Shown here in pieces: positions 10,912-22,840 of a DNA stretch of 64,000 nucleotides. The position numbers and the translations under genes are program-made. Origin of the DNA: Rhodotorula mucilaginosa (taxonomy: Eukaryota > Basidiomycota > Microbotryomycetes > Sporidiobolales > Sporidiobolaceae); the NCBI GenBank assembly GCA_034406715.1, contig CP137873.1, forward strand, positions 1 to 64,000. The letters run 5' to 3'. Position 1 is the stretch's first letter, and each line of letters begins with the position of its first letter. The notes under the pieces were generated by a model. The model worked only from the letters and a program-made list of their open reading frames with translations. It was not told the origin of the DNA and did not search any database.

Positions 10912-12054
10912 ATGTCCGCCCCCGGTTCTCCGACGACCTCGTCGACTCGCTCCGACTCGCCTCCGCTCCAACTCGACCCGTCGACCCTCGCCGCCCTCTC
11001 GAGCTTTTACGACGAACAGGCAGAGGCAGAACGGCAGTTCCAGGAACTGGAGAAAAAAGCGCACGAACGACTCGTCGCCGCGCAAGAGGGAAAAGATGCA
11101 GGCGGTGAGTGTGGCCTCTCTCGGCGGGCGGTACTTTGACGAACAGGACTCGAATACTGACACCCTTTGCTCGGAACTGACAGAGAAAGGTGTGCGGGAC
11201 ACTTGCTATTGGGCGGGAGAGACTCCGACTGACGGAAGGCTGAACTGCGCACGCAGAGCCCGAAAAGATGATGAGCGTCGACGAGTTCCGGAAACTGTTC
11301 GGAGAGGACTGGCAGCTCTCGCAGTTCTGGTAAGCACCGCTCAGGAGTCTACAAGAATTCGGACAGATGCTCCGCATCGAGTCGCTCGACGCTTGGAGGA
11401 ACCCTCCCCTTCGCCTCAGCCGCCTGTTTGCAGTGACTGACTCTCGAAACCCCCCGCTGCAGGTACTCTGCCTCGTTCGCCACCCGCTTCTCTCGCTTCC
11501 TCTACTCGCTCTGCACCCCGCAAACCCGCATCGCCTTCCTCTCCTGCCCGACCGCCTACATCGGGTTCCAGCACGAGAACACGTTACCGGACGCGTGGTT
11601 GTGGGAGTACGACACGCGGTTCAAACTCGTCGCCGGGGACAAGTTTGTCCACTACAACCTCGAGGAACCGGAGCAGTACCCCGAAGAGTTGCGAGGGACG
11701 GTCGACATTGCGATTGCCGATCCGCCCTTCTTGAACGAGGTGCGCTCGCCTTTTTTTTCCGGAGTATGTTGAGTTGCTGACCACTGCCCATAGGTCACAA
11801 ACCGCTACTTTGCTACGACCCTGCAATCTCTCCTCAAGCCCGACGGCAAACTCATCCTCCTCACTTCAACCTCGGTCTCGTCCATCCTGCCGAAAGTGTA
11901 CTCGGAACCGCCGATCGGGCCCTTGCGGCGGACAACGATGGAGGTGGAACACGCCGGCGGGCGGTTACAGAACGACTTTGCTTGCTGGGCGAGTTGGGAC
12001 TTCCAAGGCCAGGACGGGATCCGATCACTTCCTCTCGGGGCGGCGGCAGAGTAG
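10912..12054 (+). CDS. EFM5: eEF1A lysine N-methyltransferase Efm5 (N6AMT2 family)
   Basis: Four exons (10912-11104, 11257-11329, 11463-11739, 11794-12054) give 267 residues. Matches to the family are LAALSSFYDEQ near the N-terminus, FGEDWQLSQFWYSASFA, IAFLSCPTAYIGF, WEYDTRF and the catalytic ADPPFLNE at about residues 174-181. That motif follows a Rossmann SAM-binding fold. Family members trimethylate a lysine near the N-terminus of elongation factor 1A in the cytosol. The stop at 12054 lies only 40 bp from the convergent RAD1 stop, so the two 3' UTRs almost certainly overlap. Confidence 0.95.
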
Positions 12055-12094
12055 AAACAGGTCATTGCACACAAGCACACACACTCCGCGCGGG

Positions 12095-15000
12095 TCAAGC
12101 CATGAACATGTCCGAGTGGAGGAACCCGTGCAACTGCTTGCCCGGTTCGACGCCAATCAACGCCTGGATCTCGTTCAAGCTGAGCTGGACGAGCGCCTCG
12201 AGGTTCTCAACCTGGGTACTCAGGTACCGATAGTTCTTGCTGTTGACGCCGGGCAAACTCCGCAAAATGTCCTGCGGCGCGAGGTTGAACCCGGCTTCGC
12301 CTTCGACGCCAGCCAGCGCCGCCGACTCGTCCTCGTCGAGTCCGACCTTTTGCGCCGTCGCCGAATCGGGTTCCGCGCGCTGTTCCTTCAGGTCGCGAAA
12401 GATCTCGACCGTTTGATAGGGCGAAGAGGACCAGATGACGCGGAGTTTCGGGAACGAAATGGTCAAGAGGACGAGCTTGGAGCGGAGGTCGAAATCGGTC
12501 GCCGAAGTCGACGGTTTGGCCTCGATATAGGTCTTTGGGCGATTCAGGTGTTCATGTCAGGACAGCTGTGCAGTAGGGGAAGACAGCCAGACGCACCTCG
12601 AGGTTGAACGACTTTTTCTCGTCGAATTCGATCAGCAGGATCGGCTCCTTGTAGTGCGCCGTCATCAATTCACACTGCTGGAATCTGCACAATCGCGTAA
12701 CGTTAGGTCGGTTATTCCGTCTGGCAGGAGAGCGTCAGGGCCCGAGCCGGGTACTCACAATCGACCCGAGTTGAAACTCTGCATCAAATCAGGGATGCTC
12801 TTCCGCTCGACGGCCATCTCGGGCGTAATGATGTAGTCGCCGATCCCGAGCGTGACCGGAATGACCTCGAAGCCGCCACTGTACAGGATGCCGGGGAGGG
12901 AAGAGCGGAACTCTCGCATGTCGACAATGACCTGTCGTCACGAGTAAACAAGTCGGGTCAGCTAGAGCGGGAAGATCGCGTGGGCCCCCAGCGTGACTTG
13001 CCTTGGGTGTCTCGGAAAGAGCCTTCTTGCCGCCGATGCGGGTGTTGACAGTACGCAAAAGGTCCGGCTGCTCGTCGCCTGGTCGATACTCGGCCTCATG
13101 CGGAATCGCCATGGACTGAGGGGGTTCGAATCGGTCAGTCAAGAGTGTCGGCAAGTTCGTGCAGCGGAGAGCGCCACTCACGCCTTTCTCTTCGATCAGC
13201 CGCACAAACGCGTCCTTCTCGCGCCTGATCTCGCTCAGATACCGTTGCTCTTCGACCGAGTCTTTGTACACGAGAAAGTAGACCCGGATCGCCAGGTTCC
13301 GGTGCGCGGCTCGATAGGCCTGCGACGGGAACAACAGCCGTCAGAACTGCTCTCCCCGGTACAAGGACGGCACGAGCAGACTTGCCTCGATGCGGCGCAC
13401 GAACGCAGGGTTCGGATCGAACAGCACGACATACTTCGGACGGAGCTCTTCGAGCACGCGGTCGTCCTCGTCGCCGAGGTACGGTCGGACGACGACCAGT
13501 TCCTCGTTGGCGATGAAGCCAAAGTACTCGCGGAAGTCAATCTCGTTGAACGCTTCGTCGAACGCTTCGTCGAGCTCGACCTCGGCCGGGGTCTCTGATT
13601 GGCCGACCCTGCGATCGTAAAGGAAGAATCAGCTCGATTTCGCTTGCAGTGCGTGCGGACACGGAAAGAGGACGCACATGCTGGCGATGGTCTTGGCATC
13701 CTCCTCGAGCGCCTCCGGATTCGCGCCGGTCGCCGCCGCAAAGAGATTGCTCGCTCCGCTCGACGATGACGAGCCGGAAGAACGCACATTCCCCGACGTA
13801 GACCCAGCAGCACCGCCACCACGTACGCGCCGTCGCTTGTTCGGGGGAGCTTGACCGCGCCGCATGTCCTTGCGCTGCAAAGCGATGCTCAGTTCGCCCT
13901 CGTCAAAATTGCGTTTCGGCGAGTCCGTCGACGCGGAGGTGCTACCTTTGCCGGCAGTGCTGGAGCCGGTGGTGGTGCTGTCGTTCGTGCTCGGGCGGCG
14001 CTCGCCCTTGTTGAACCCTGGCGTGCGGCGGAGCGAAGTCTGGAGCTTGCCGACGTGCGCCTTCCAGAAAAAGTACTTGTTGAGGCGCTGTTCGAGCAGT
14101 GCCCGCGTGTCGTCCTCTGGGCTGTCCGAAGAGAGGTAGTCTCCGAGTGTCGAGCAAGTGTCGGAAGAGTTGCACATCACGAGGATCGTCTCTTTCGAGT
14201 AGCCGTCTATTGAGGCGGTCAGAACGCTCAGTCATCTTGTTCGCGGGAATCGAGCAAAAGCAAGTTGAAAGAACGCACAAGGATCGTGAGGCGCCCAGCA
14301 CATGTGCGTCTCGATCTCGTCGAGGACCTGTTCGAGCAACGACCATTTCGGCTGCGGTTCCAAAACCGGCTCGACGCCCGGAGGAAGCCACTTTGTGCGT
14401 TTCCGCTTCGTCTTTGTGGGTGCCGCCGCCGATGTCGCAGGTGTTTTGGCTCCGGGAACGGGAGGCGGCGCCATGTCCTCAGATGCGCCCTTCGTGGCAG
14501 TCGGTTCGGCCTGGCGAGTTTGTCCTTCACGCTCCAACCGAGCAGTCTCCTCCAGGTCGCGCATGAGCTGCTCCTCCTCATCGGTAGGTCCGTTCGTCAT
14601 CCAGTCCTCCTCCGCCAGATCGTTCGGGATCTCAAAGCCGTCGATGGTCGTCTCGCGTTCAGCGCGGTCGCTCGCCACGTCTTTCTGCAGCACTGCCTTT
14701 TGAGTATAGACTCGGTTGCGCGCGACGGTAAAGATGGTGTCGGCTGCTGGGGTTCCGAGCCATGCCGGGCGGTCGCGACGGTCGAGGGCGCCGATCGTGG
14801 TGGAATGCGTCGAGAGCAAGGTCTCGAGGTACTGGTTGAACCGGACGCAATCGAAAGAGAGCAGGTAGCTGGCACGGGTGCGAGAAGAGTATTAGCTAGG
14901 CTATTTCTCTTCTGGTGGAAAACCCCGTAGTAGCTCACTCTTGCAGCTTGCGGAGGGTGGAGAGATCGTTGACGAGGCCGCGGGTTTTCGGCCCGACCTT

Positions 15001-16411
15001 GTGCCAGACGGGATCGAGTTGAGAGCGGACGAGGCGGTCAAAGGTACTGAACAGGGCGTTCTCGACCGTCAGGTCGTCAATCTCGAGCTGTGGAAAAATG
15101 GGGTCAGCTTGATTCGTCGGTTGAGGGATTAGCAAAGGACGCACATAGGTGTTGCTCCGCTTGATCTCGGCGAGGGTCAACTCCATGCATTCGAGGATGG
15201 CAGTCTGGATGTCGAGCATGGCCGGCGTGAGGGGCTGGTAAAGCTCGACGACGTCGGCCTTGCGCTTTTGCAGGTCGTCGTTGACATCGTCGTGGAAGCT
15301 GCAGGGGAACGCATCAGCTTGCCCGTTCGCTCGCTGCGGTCTCGGACCCAAGGCTGACCGAGGGAGGATGATGACTTCGCGGAGCTTGAGCTGCACGAGC
15401 GTCGTCTGCAAGGGAGAGATGCCGAACGTGAACGCCTCGGGTCGATCCGAGAACGCCTTCAGGAAGCCGATCTTTGTGGTGCGGGATCCCTCGATCAGTG
15501 CTAATGCCTCGAGGCGTTTGAAGGCACGAGAAGGAACGCACCTTGTTGTCGCGGCGGTAGAGGTTGACGATGAACGACTCGGGCGAAGTGGGTCGGACTC
15601 TGGAGGCACTCTCTCTCTCCGGGTCAGTCTTCCGCGGACGGCTTTCCGTGGCTGTCGAAGGATGTCCCCGCTTACTCTTCGGCGTGCATGACGACCAATC
15701 CGGTGATGAGGTGGACGGGGATCGTCTTTTTGAGCATGTCGACGATCAGGATCCGCGATGTGACCGAGAAGAGCCCGCCATCCTTGTACATCTTTTCCCT
15801 GCGGGCGAAGGAGAAGTCTCTGTCAGTACAGGGACGGCGTATGTGCACAAGGGGGGCGCATACCGCTGAGATTCAGGCATCTCGTGCGCGACCACCTTCA
15901 AGCGCATGCCGACCTCTTCAGCAAAGCCGCGTTCCTCCTCCGGCGTCGCGTTGACGAGCAGGACCAGCTTTTCCGGGATATCGTAGATCTTGAGCTGCAG
16001 GCCCGCGTCTCCCTTTGTCAGCTTCACACAGCGCACGCAACCCCCACATCCGCCTGCTCGACTCACAAAGGTGGTGACGACGGTGCGCAAGCCGAGTCCG
16101 CGCGCCATGACGACCATGGCATCGTTGGCGTTCGGCAGCGCATCGTCTGGCGGCACGAGTTGCTGCAGCAGGTTGCGCTGGAACGGCAGCAGCTCGGCGA
16201 CTTCGAGCGAGCCTTTCTTCGTGTTCGGCGGACGGACCTTGCCGAGGCGGTCCACGGGCACGGCGTGCGAGGGAGGAGTGGCAGCTTCGGCGCCCGTACT
16301 TGCTGCTCGCCTTGGCGCCATCTGTCTCGCCGGACGAACGAGGCGAAAGCCAGAAATCTCAAAGTTGACCTCTCCGATCGACGTCACCGGCAGTCGGACG
16401 AATTCTGCCAT
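12095..16411 (-). CDS. RAD1: XPF/Rad1 structure-specific endonuclease
   Basis: Fifteen exons join in frame to about 1,136 residues: 16067-16411, 15864-16021, 15676-15798, 15542-15599, 15359-15489, 15145-15298, 14939-15087, 14279-14868, 13678-14206, 13386-13608, 13182-13319, 13002-13115, 12759-12931, 12597-12684 and 12095-12532. The 5' edges of exon 2 and exon 15 each have an in-frame alternative. The N-terminal helicase-like part shows [25 protein letters not shown] and [13 protein letters not shown]. The nuclease core has [11 protein letters not shown] and the active-site [15 protein letters not shown]. The C-terminal (HhH)2 part has [12 protein letters not shown]. In the nucleus the protein works with Rad10/ERCC1 to cut 5' of damage in nucleotide excision repair and to trim flaps in recombination. 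A serine- and glycine-rich linker with a KRRRVR patch sits mid-protein. Introns 12932-13001 and 13320-13385 begin with GCAAGT. Confidence 0.95.
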
Positions 16412-16521
16412 AGCCAGTCCCAGTCAAGTGGGAAATGCTGCTAGTGTTGATTCTCCATTGTAGGGATGTGCGAAGGATTTACAAAAGCGAGATGAACCAT
16501 TGAAGGGTTGGAGAGCGGGCT

Positions 16522-18015
16522 TTAGATGCGCTTCTTCTGCTCCACCGCAAAGTCGCCGGCGCCCAAGTTGACCAGGAGGAGGAGTCCACCGATGATGGCT
16601 GTTCGATTGTAAATCGGGTTAGCAAGTCCGCCTTTCTTCGGCTGCGCCAAAAGAAAGAAACGACTTACAAAGGGTCTGGAAAAAGTCGTACCTGACACAC
16701 CGCGTCGGCACCGAGTCAGACTCGCACCTCGCACCGGGGAATAGCTCGTAAAGGCGAGGGGACTCACTTGAGGAAATCGCGCTGCGGGTGCGAGGCGTGC
16801 ACGCGCCACCAGGCGTTGACCGTCATGTTGAACATGGTCAAGACGACGACGAGGAAGAGCGCGCTCTGCCTCGCCTTGTAGCCGATCGCGACGCAGATGC
16901 ACGCGCCGAGCCCGAAGATGCTGACGAGCCCCTTGGCGAGGCCCGACTGGCCGTTGAAGATGAACCCGATAAAGAGAAACACGAGCAGGACGCGGCCAAA
17001 CAGCTGAAAGTACTTTTTCCGGTCCGTGTCCGAGACGCCCATCGACGGGATCCCGACGAGCGACGACTTTTTCTGCGAGAGGGAATCCGAGAGGGCCATG
17101 AGGAGGCCGCCGATCACCGACAGGTTGCGGAGGAAGAAATTAAAGTCAAAGATGAGGCCGTAACCGAACCCTTGCGAGAGGACGACGCCGAGGAGACCTC
17201 CGGTGGCGTATTCCGGGTAGCGCTTCGCGATGATCAAGACGGAGCAGGCGAGCATGACCTGCGCGGCGGCGGGGCGGGGCGTCAGTTTCTTCGAGCTAGC
17301 GACAGCTTTGCCCAACAACCGCCGAGTCTCACCAAGACGTTGGTCCACAAGAAGAGGTGAGAGAGGCCCCAGGGGAATCCGCGGTGCTTCTGTGGGAGGT
17401 CCGGGCCAGCGTCAGGGGCTTTTTCGTCGAAGCCTCGCGAGGGTGCAGAAAGGAGGGTTTGCGGACCTGGAGGTAGTAGTTCTGGTCTGTTTTTCGTTTG
17501 CCGTCGAGATACTCTAGTCAGTCACAACAGGACGGGTCCTCGTTGTCAGATGGGGACGTACCGCCGAGCTGGGTCATGATGCGGAGGGCATCCTCGAGGA
17601 AGGTGACGACGATCAAGAAGCGTCCGATCCCGGGCAGCCACGGGCGGATCGGGCGCGCGAGCTGCTCCAACTTGTCCTCGATCTTGTCGCTCACTTTCCT
17701 CGCCTTGTCGAGCTGCTCGACGCCCGCTTCGCCCGCGAGCATGTCGGCCGCGATGTCCATGACGCTGCCGCGGCGGGCGTGCCTGCCCCCTCCTCCTGCC
17801 CCGCCGGAGGACCCGCCCCGGATGCTGGGGTTGATCGAGGGCTGGTAGTGACCTCCTGGAGGAGGCGCCTGGTTGTTGTGGTTGTAGTCGGGCATGAGGT
17901 AGGGCGGGAGGTTGCTCCCGCGGCGAGAGTGCTGCTGGAAGGCGTTGGCGGTCCGCCTCGACGACGGGAAAGCGCCGTCGCTTCCAGCTGCTGCTGCAGC
18001 GTAGGGCGAGGCCAT
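16522..18015 (-). CDS. ERV29: Surf4/Erv29 ER cargo receptor
   Basis: Six exons (17562-18015, 17467-17513, 17333-17389, 16768-17258, 16669-16691, 16522-16598) give 382 residues. A Pro/Gly/Ser-rich N-terminal extension of about 100 residues precedes the conserved part: RPIRPWLPGIGRFLIVVTF, FNFFLRNLSVIGGLLMALSD, CVAIGYKARQSALF, RDFLKYDFFQTLSIIGGLLL. Several hydrophobic segments fit the multispanning SURF4 fold. The protein is a COPII cargo receptor that carries soluble secretory proteins out of the ER. The C-terminus, QKKRI, ends in the KKXX pattern for COPI retrieval to the ER, as expected for the family. Two exons are tiny (47 and 23 nt) yet keep phase. Confidence 0.95.
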
Positions 18016-18516
18016 ACCGGGTACGCTGGGCGTCGGTGTCGCTGAGTAGGAGAGAGTCGCGGGTGTGATGACGAGCCTTCCTCGTTACGGCGTTGTCCTG
18101 GTTGAGAGCGCGGTGGACGCGGTTTCCTGACGCTGAGAAAGCCCTTGAGGAGCGGCAGAAAGCACCTGGCGAGTCGAGCACAGCGGGGCTTTGTGAGGAG
18201 AAAAGAGGAGAAGAAAGGCCGGCGTCAACTCGAAGGTGGAGCCGATCACATCAAGCCATTTTCCAATTATCGCCTTCTATTCACGCCAACTACTCGGTGC
18301 GTAGACAAGCTAGACTTGCTCCACCTCCCGCTCTTGCTCCAGTTGCTCCGGTCAAGGGGCGTGAAAACATTAGGTATTGATGCGAGCGATCGATGCGGGA
18401 GTCAATCAAATGTCGAAGCTGATAGTCTACAGAGTGAGGCTCGGAAAGAGGGGGTATCCGCCGGCGGAAGAGATCAATCGGTGTATAGAAACTGGGGGGA
18501 AAAGCCCCGGACCGGA
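18016..18516. other. Spacer between SURF4 start and SCS7 stop
   Basis: About 500 bp lie upstream of ERV29 and downstream of SCS7, both on the minus strand. No conserved reading frame was seen. It should contain the ERV29 promoter. Confidence 0.5.
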
Positions 18517-20183
18517 CTACGCTTTCGGCGCCGACTTTTCCGAGTCCACCGTCGTCGTCGTCGTCGTGGTCGCCTTGGCCTGCGAGACGTACGTCGTGCC
18601 AAAGACGCGGTCCCAGAACGGGCTCGTCACACCTGCAGGAAGTGATCTAGTCAGTTGGACGTGGTCCGAAGAGCGCTGCAGAGATCTCGCCGTGGACTGC
18701 ATGCGTACCGAAACCCAGATCCGGCTCCTTGTCTGTCGAGGCAAGATGTAAAAGTCAGCCGACCGAGCCGAGCCAACCTCTCCGCGCAACTCAAAGACTC
18801 ACAGTGGTGCATCATATGCCAGCTCTTTTGCTGGCGGACGTACTGCGCGCGGTGAATAAAATCATCAGGGCGGGGCGGGCGGAAAGGAGGGAATAAAGAC
18901 CGCGCAACGCACCTCGGGCAACTTGGTGTGGTGAAGGGCATAGTGCATCACATCGTACAGGACGTAGAACGTGAACGCGCCCGCGATGATGCCGTTCGCC
19001 ATCCAGTTGGGGAAGATCGAGTGCGCGAGTTTGGTGAACGGCGCCTGCAGGGCGGTGAAGAGCAGCGGCGGCATGACGAGGCGCATCCGGTCCATCTGCG
19101 AGAGCAAACTGAGGTCAGGAGGAATGCTTGCCTCGGGGAGGAATGGGGAAAGGCGACTTGCGGGAACGTAGTGGTGGATGCCGTGGAGGAGGAAGTGGAG
19201 CATGAGGAAGAAGGGTCGATCCGGCAAGTAGTGGTCGATGTGGAACAGGAATCGGTGGAGCGTATACTCGAGGATCTGCACGTGGTACGGAGGGTCTCGA
19301 GTCAGGCCACCTGGCGGGGAAGAGATCGAAGGGAGAGCCAGCCTCACGGTCCAGACAAAGTTGCCAAACAGGAAGCAGGCGCCACTCCGACTGAGGGCGG
19401 TGGTCAAGCCGACGCCGCTCGCGAGCTGTTGCGCGACCGACTGGCGGAGGATGTAGCCCGCGATGGGGAGCCAGATGAGCGGGACCGTGAACCAGGTCGT
19501 CTTGGTGAACATTTCGAGGTACCACGGCCCAAAGAGGCGCACCGAACCGGGCATGTGCCTGCTCCCGCGCGCGCAAGTCAGTCCGTCAGTGGAAGTTCTC
19601 GGTGCCGAGGAAAGAGAAGCCGAGCACGCGCGCACCTAGGCTGGTGGACCTGCTGGAGGTAAAAGGCCTTTGAAAAGTCGGCGTTCCAGACCTGCATGAT
19701 CAAGGGTCGGTCGAGGTCGAGGAACTGGTTCCGTTCCCAGTCGCTCTTGTTGTCCGTGTCCTCGGGGTGCCAGTCGTCATGGAACTCGAAATCGGGGTTC
19801 GTGATCTTTTCCTCCTGGCCGACGCGGCCGACTTGGTACTCGTCGAGGAGGTGGTACGCGCTGTCGCTGTGCGAGTGCTCGACGGGGTCGCCCATCACCT
19901 CGGTCACGTCCTTGCCGGCATACTGCAGGATCAGGTCATCGCCGCCTGGGTGGTCGTCGAGAAAGACCGACACCTGCGCGCGCAAGAGGTCCGATCGCCA
20001 AGGGGGACGGGGTCGTGTCAGCTCGTCAGGGGGACCGCATAGGCTACACACGCGGGCACGCACGTCGTAGATCTTGTTGTTGTGGATGACCCAGCAGTCT
20101 TTGGGCTTGTCGTGCTTGGCGACGTCCTCGCGGAGGTAGATCCGGCTGCGCTTGATCGCCCGCTTCTCGGCCGTACTCGACAT
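18517..20183 (-). CDS. SCS7: Sphingolipid fatty acid 2-hydroxylase Scs7/FA2H
   Basis: Eight exons (20064-20183, 19636-19973, 19348-19558, 19162-19275, 18913-19095, 18803-18842, 18709-18732, 18517-18632) give 381 residues. An N-terminal cytochrome b5 domain carries DCWVIHNNKIYDV and the heme motif FLDDHPGGDD. It is followed by a membrane hydroxylase with the diiron histidine clusters HRFLFHIDHY, HFLLHGIHHY, HYALHH and HMMHH. In the ER membrane the enzyme 2-hydroxylates the very long acyl chain of ceramide. The C-terminus has a run of seven threonines after QAKA. The intron at 19096-19161 starts with GCAAGT; removing it joins HHYVP to MDRMRLVMPP, the arrangement usual in the family. Confidence 0.95.
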
Positions 20184-20671
20184 GCTGCGGCGTGCGGCTT
20201 GGGGAGAGCAAGGGTGTTCTAGTGCACGGATGCAAGCAGGAACGCGTAACACGTCGGCGGAGAAGACGAGTGGCAAAGATCAACACGTCGGTCGATGCGG
20301 ACTTCGCGTCTCCGAGAATTTGATTCGGATCTCGGGCGCGCCGCGTGTCGCTTCGACTGAGCTGACTAAGCAGATGCTTCCCACCTCTTCTCACGTGCTC
20401 CCTGGGGTCCCTTGTGATCCCGTGTGTAGTGTACAAATGAGTCTTTGCAAAGTACAGGGGCGCGACAGAACTCCGGCTGTGGCCGGCTCTCCTGCAGTCG
20501 AAGCGCACGGGAACCGGCGAAAATGTGAACCGCAGTCGCCACCGAGGCGGATGACGGCGCCCGGCTTTGTCCGTCCGCTCGTAGCTGATATGATATTGAG
20601 GGGCCGAGACGGTGCTTGTGCACGGCTCATGTCGTCCAGGGGCCGCTTTACGTTGATTCGCCACCGACAAC
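20184..20671. other. Spacer upstream of SCS7
   Basis: About 490 bp lie between the SCS7 start and the TBCA stop. Open frames here have no conserved blocks. It presumably holds the SCS7 promoter and TBCA 3' UTR. Confidence 0.5.
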
Positions 20672-21252
20672 TCATTCCGGCCGCACGAGTTTGATGGCGG
20701 CGGAAGCCTTCTTGTACTCCTCGGACGCGCCGTGCGAGTCCTCTGTACTGTCCTGTACACGTGCAGCGTTCCGAGTCAGAGTCAGGTCGGGATTTGCCAG
20801 CGAACAGCGGACAGACGTGGGACGCACGAGCAGGTCTTCGAGGTCGTCGATGGCTTTGGCGAGTCGCTGTTCCGAGTCGGGGATGATGCGCTCGCTCTCT
20901 GCGAGTACTCGGCGCTGCGACGAGTCCCCAAGGTCAGCGCGCACGTCCACAACAGCAGCGGCTCGCTCACTCGCACGCACCTGCTGCCGGATCTCGTACT
21001 CGTCGGCGGCGGCGTCCTTCTCCATCTTTTCAATCGTGTTGCGCGTCTTGTCTGCCTCGTCGCGGTACACCTGGAGTTCTTTGTGTAGCCTGTGTAGTGC
21101 CGCGCGGTGAAGCGGGCGTGTCAGTGAGAGACTTGTGTTTTGCGACGACGACCACGATGGGTGCAGCCGGCCGAAGGGCGCGGGCATAGGCAGACAGACA
21201 CGCACCGGGTGACGACTCCGGTCTTGATGGTCAACTGCCTCGACGCGTCCAT
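20672..21252 (-). CDS. RBL2: Tubulin-specific chaperone A (cofactor A, Rbl2)
   Basis: Four exons (21206-21252, 20981-21089, 20828-20914, 20672-20752) give 107 residues, matching the 106-108 of the family. The blocks are LTIKTGVVTRLHKELQVYRD, IEKMEKDAAADEYEIRQQ, VLAESERIIPDSEQRL and EEYKKASAAIKLV. These predict the three-helix bundle that captures beta-tubulin released from the CCT chaperonin before heterodimer assembly in the cytosol. Confidence 0.93.
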
Positions 21253-21541
21253 CTTCGAGCTGTGGTGGTGGTCGAGAGCGAAGAAGAGAGCCTCGAATCA
21301 GGTGCCAAATTTCACCGAGGTCGCCTCTTCCGAACACTGACTCTCCCGCTCTTTCTATTGAACGTGGATTCGTGAACATCGACTTTTCGAAATCCCTTAT
21401 CCGCAGGCTTGCTCGCCGCCCGACCGCCGCCCGTTTCAAGTCGCCGTGGCGCGTCTTGCTCCTCCTCTCCCGCAGCTTCCATCGCTCTCCCGCCGACTCG
21501 ATCACCAAGGCTTCGAAATCATCGCTTCAACGAGGCGAGCT
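21253..21541. promoter_or_regulatory. Shared divergent promoter, TBCA / UBL3
   Basis: The 289 bp between the two divergent start codons must serve both genes. No distinct TATA box is seen. Confidence 0.5.
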
Positions 21542-22489
21542 ATGAGCTACGCGAGTACGCCGAGCGCGGTCGGACAAGCAGAAGCGAGCGCCGTCGCCGT
21601 CGCCGCCCCCGTCGCAACAGAACGTCCTACAACTGCATCCTTGTCGTCCCGCCCAACAGAGTCCGAGCCTCTGCCGCCGATGCAACCGCCGCCCGCCCAC
21701 TCCGATGTTGCTGCCGCCGTACCCGAACCTATTGCCATGCGCGAAGCGACGACGCCCGCTGCAACCCTCGTCGCGATCCCGGCCTCGAGTCGCCCCAACA
21801 TCTCCCATACGGCTGCATCGAAAACTCGACCCGAGGAGGAGGAGGACACCGACGAACGATTACGACTCGAGCTCCTACTCGTTTCGGGCGAGCGCATGAC
21901 CTTGCGTTGCCGGCCAGAAGAGCGCGTCGCAGAGGTCAAGCAACGGATCCGAAAAGAGTGGCCCGTCGGTACGCTTTCGTCTTCTCCGGGACGGCGCTCG
22001 TAATGCATCCACTGAAAAGTATGACCCCCTCTAGAATGGACGAACAGTCACCCGGCTCCCGAGACGTCGGAGAGGCTAGGCCTGTGAGTTTTCTTGATCC
22101 GATTCCGGAAGCGTCGTCTGACGCGCGATAGCTGATCCCGTTCCTCTTTTTCACAGGCTATTCCGCGGCCGGTTCCTCCCTGACGACTATACCCTGGAGG
22201 GTACGTCTCCTCCTTCCTCTGATATGGGGCCCGCGAGGAATAGACCGATGCGGCGTCGCTGACCCCCCCGCCCTGCTGCAGCTGCCGATGTACACCATCC
22301 AGAAGGGTCCGATCACGTCGTGGTTCACCTGCATATACGCAGTATACAACCTCTCGACAATACAGGTTCGTCTTCGGGGGTTTAAGCATCTCGAGAAGAG
22401 GAACGCGTCCTGACTTTTCAGTTTTTCGTGCAGGAACTCCCGGGACAGCCGGCTCTTCTTGCTGTTCCGTCTCTTGCCTGATCACCTAA
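21542..22489 (+). CDS. UBL3: UBL3/MUB-like membrane-anchored ubiquitin-fold protein with CaaX end
   Basis: Five exons (21542-21968, 22035-22083, 22157-22200, 22282-22365, 22422-22489) join to 223 residues. About 100 Ala/Pro/Thr-rich residues precede a ubiquitin fold: LRLELLLVSGERMTLR, EVKQRIRKEWPVEW, GLLFRGRFLPDDYTLE and GSDHVVVHLHIR. These match the UBL3 pattern (LILVSGK..., WPMDW, IYQGRFL). The last exon ends SSCCSVSCLIT, giving a CLIT CaaX box with a Cys pair just before it. In animals and plants such proteins are prenylated, sit on membranes and act as protein modifiers or docking platforms. The long N-terminal extension is unusual for the family. ATG 21542 is the first ATG in this frame. 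Confidence 0.85.
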
Positions 22490-22840
22490 CACTGAACACT
22501 GTAACCGTCTACGAGTGTACATCTTTGCACGTGCGCCTGCCCCGCTCCCGCTGTAGCTTGTTGTCGTAATCACCTTGTTCCCGGCCTCATCACGGGCTCG
22601 CGCTCTTGCCGTCCGACTCTCTCGTGAGAAATGCGCACACACAAGATAAGGTTGAACCGTATAATGCTATTGCGGAGGTGTCGAAGAGAAGGGGAAGTAC
22701 GTGAAACAGGTGTTGAACCGCTCGGAGACAGGAGTAAAGAACAAGGGGAGAACGACCGACGGGGTGTAGAAACAAGTGGAACCGGGAACCATATGCATGT
22801 AAGGGAGAAGAATCAGAGCGCATAGAGACGTGGATGTCGA
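22490..22840. other. Convergent 3' spacer, UBL3 / SHMT
   Basis: Two convergent genes end here, 351 bp apart. The stretch should contain both 3' UTRs. No other gene was seen. Confidence 0.5.
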
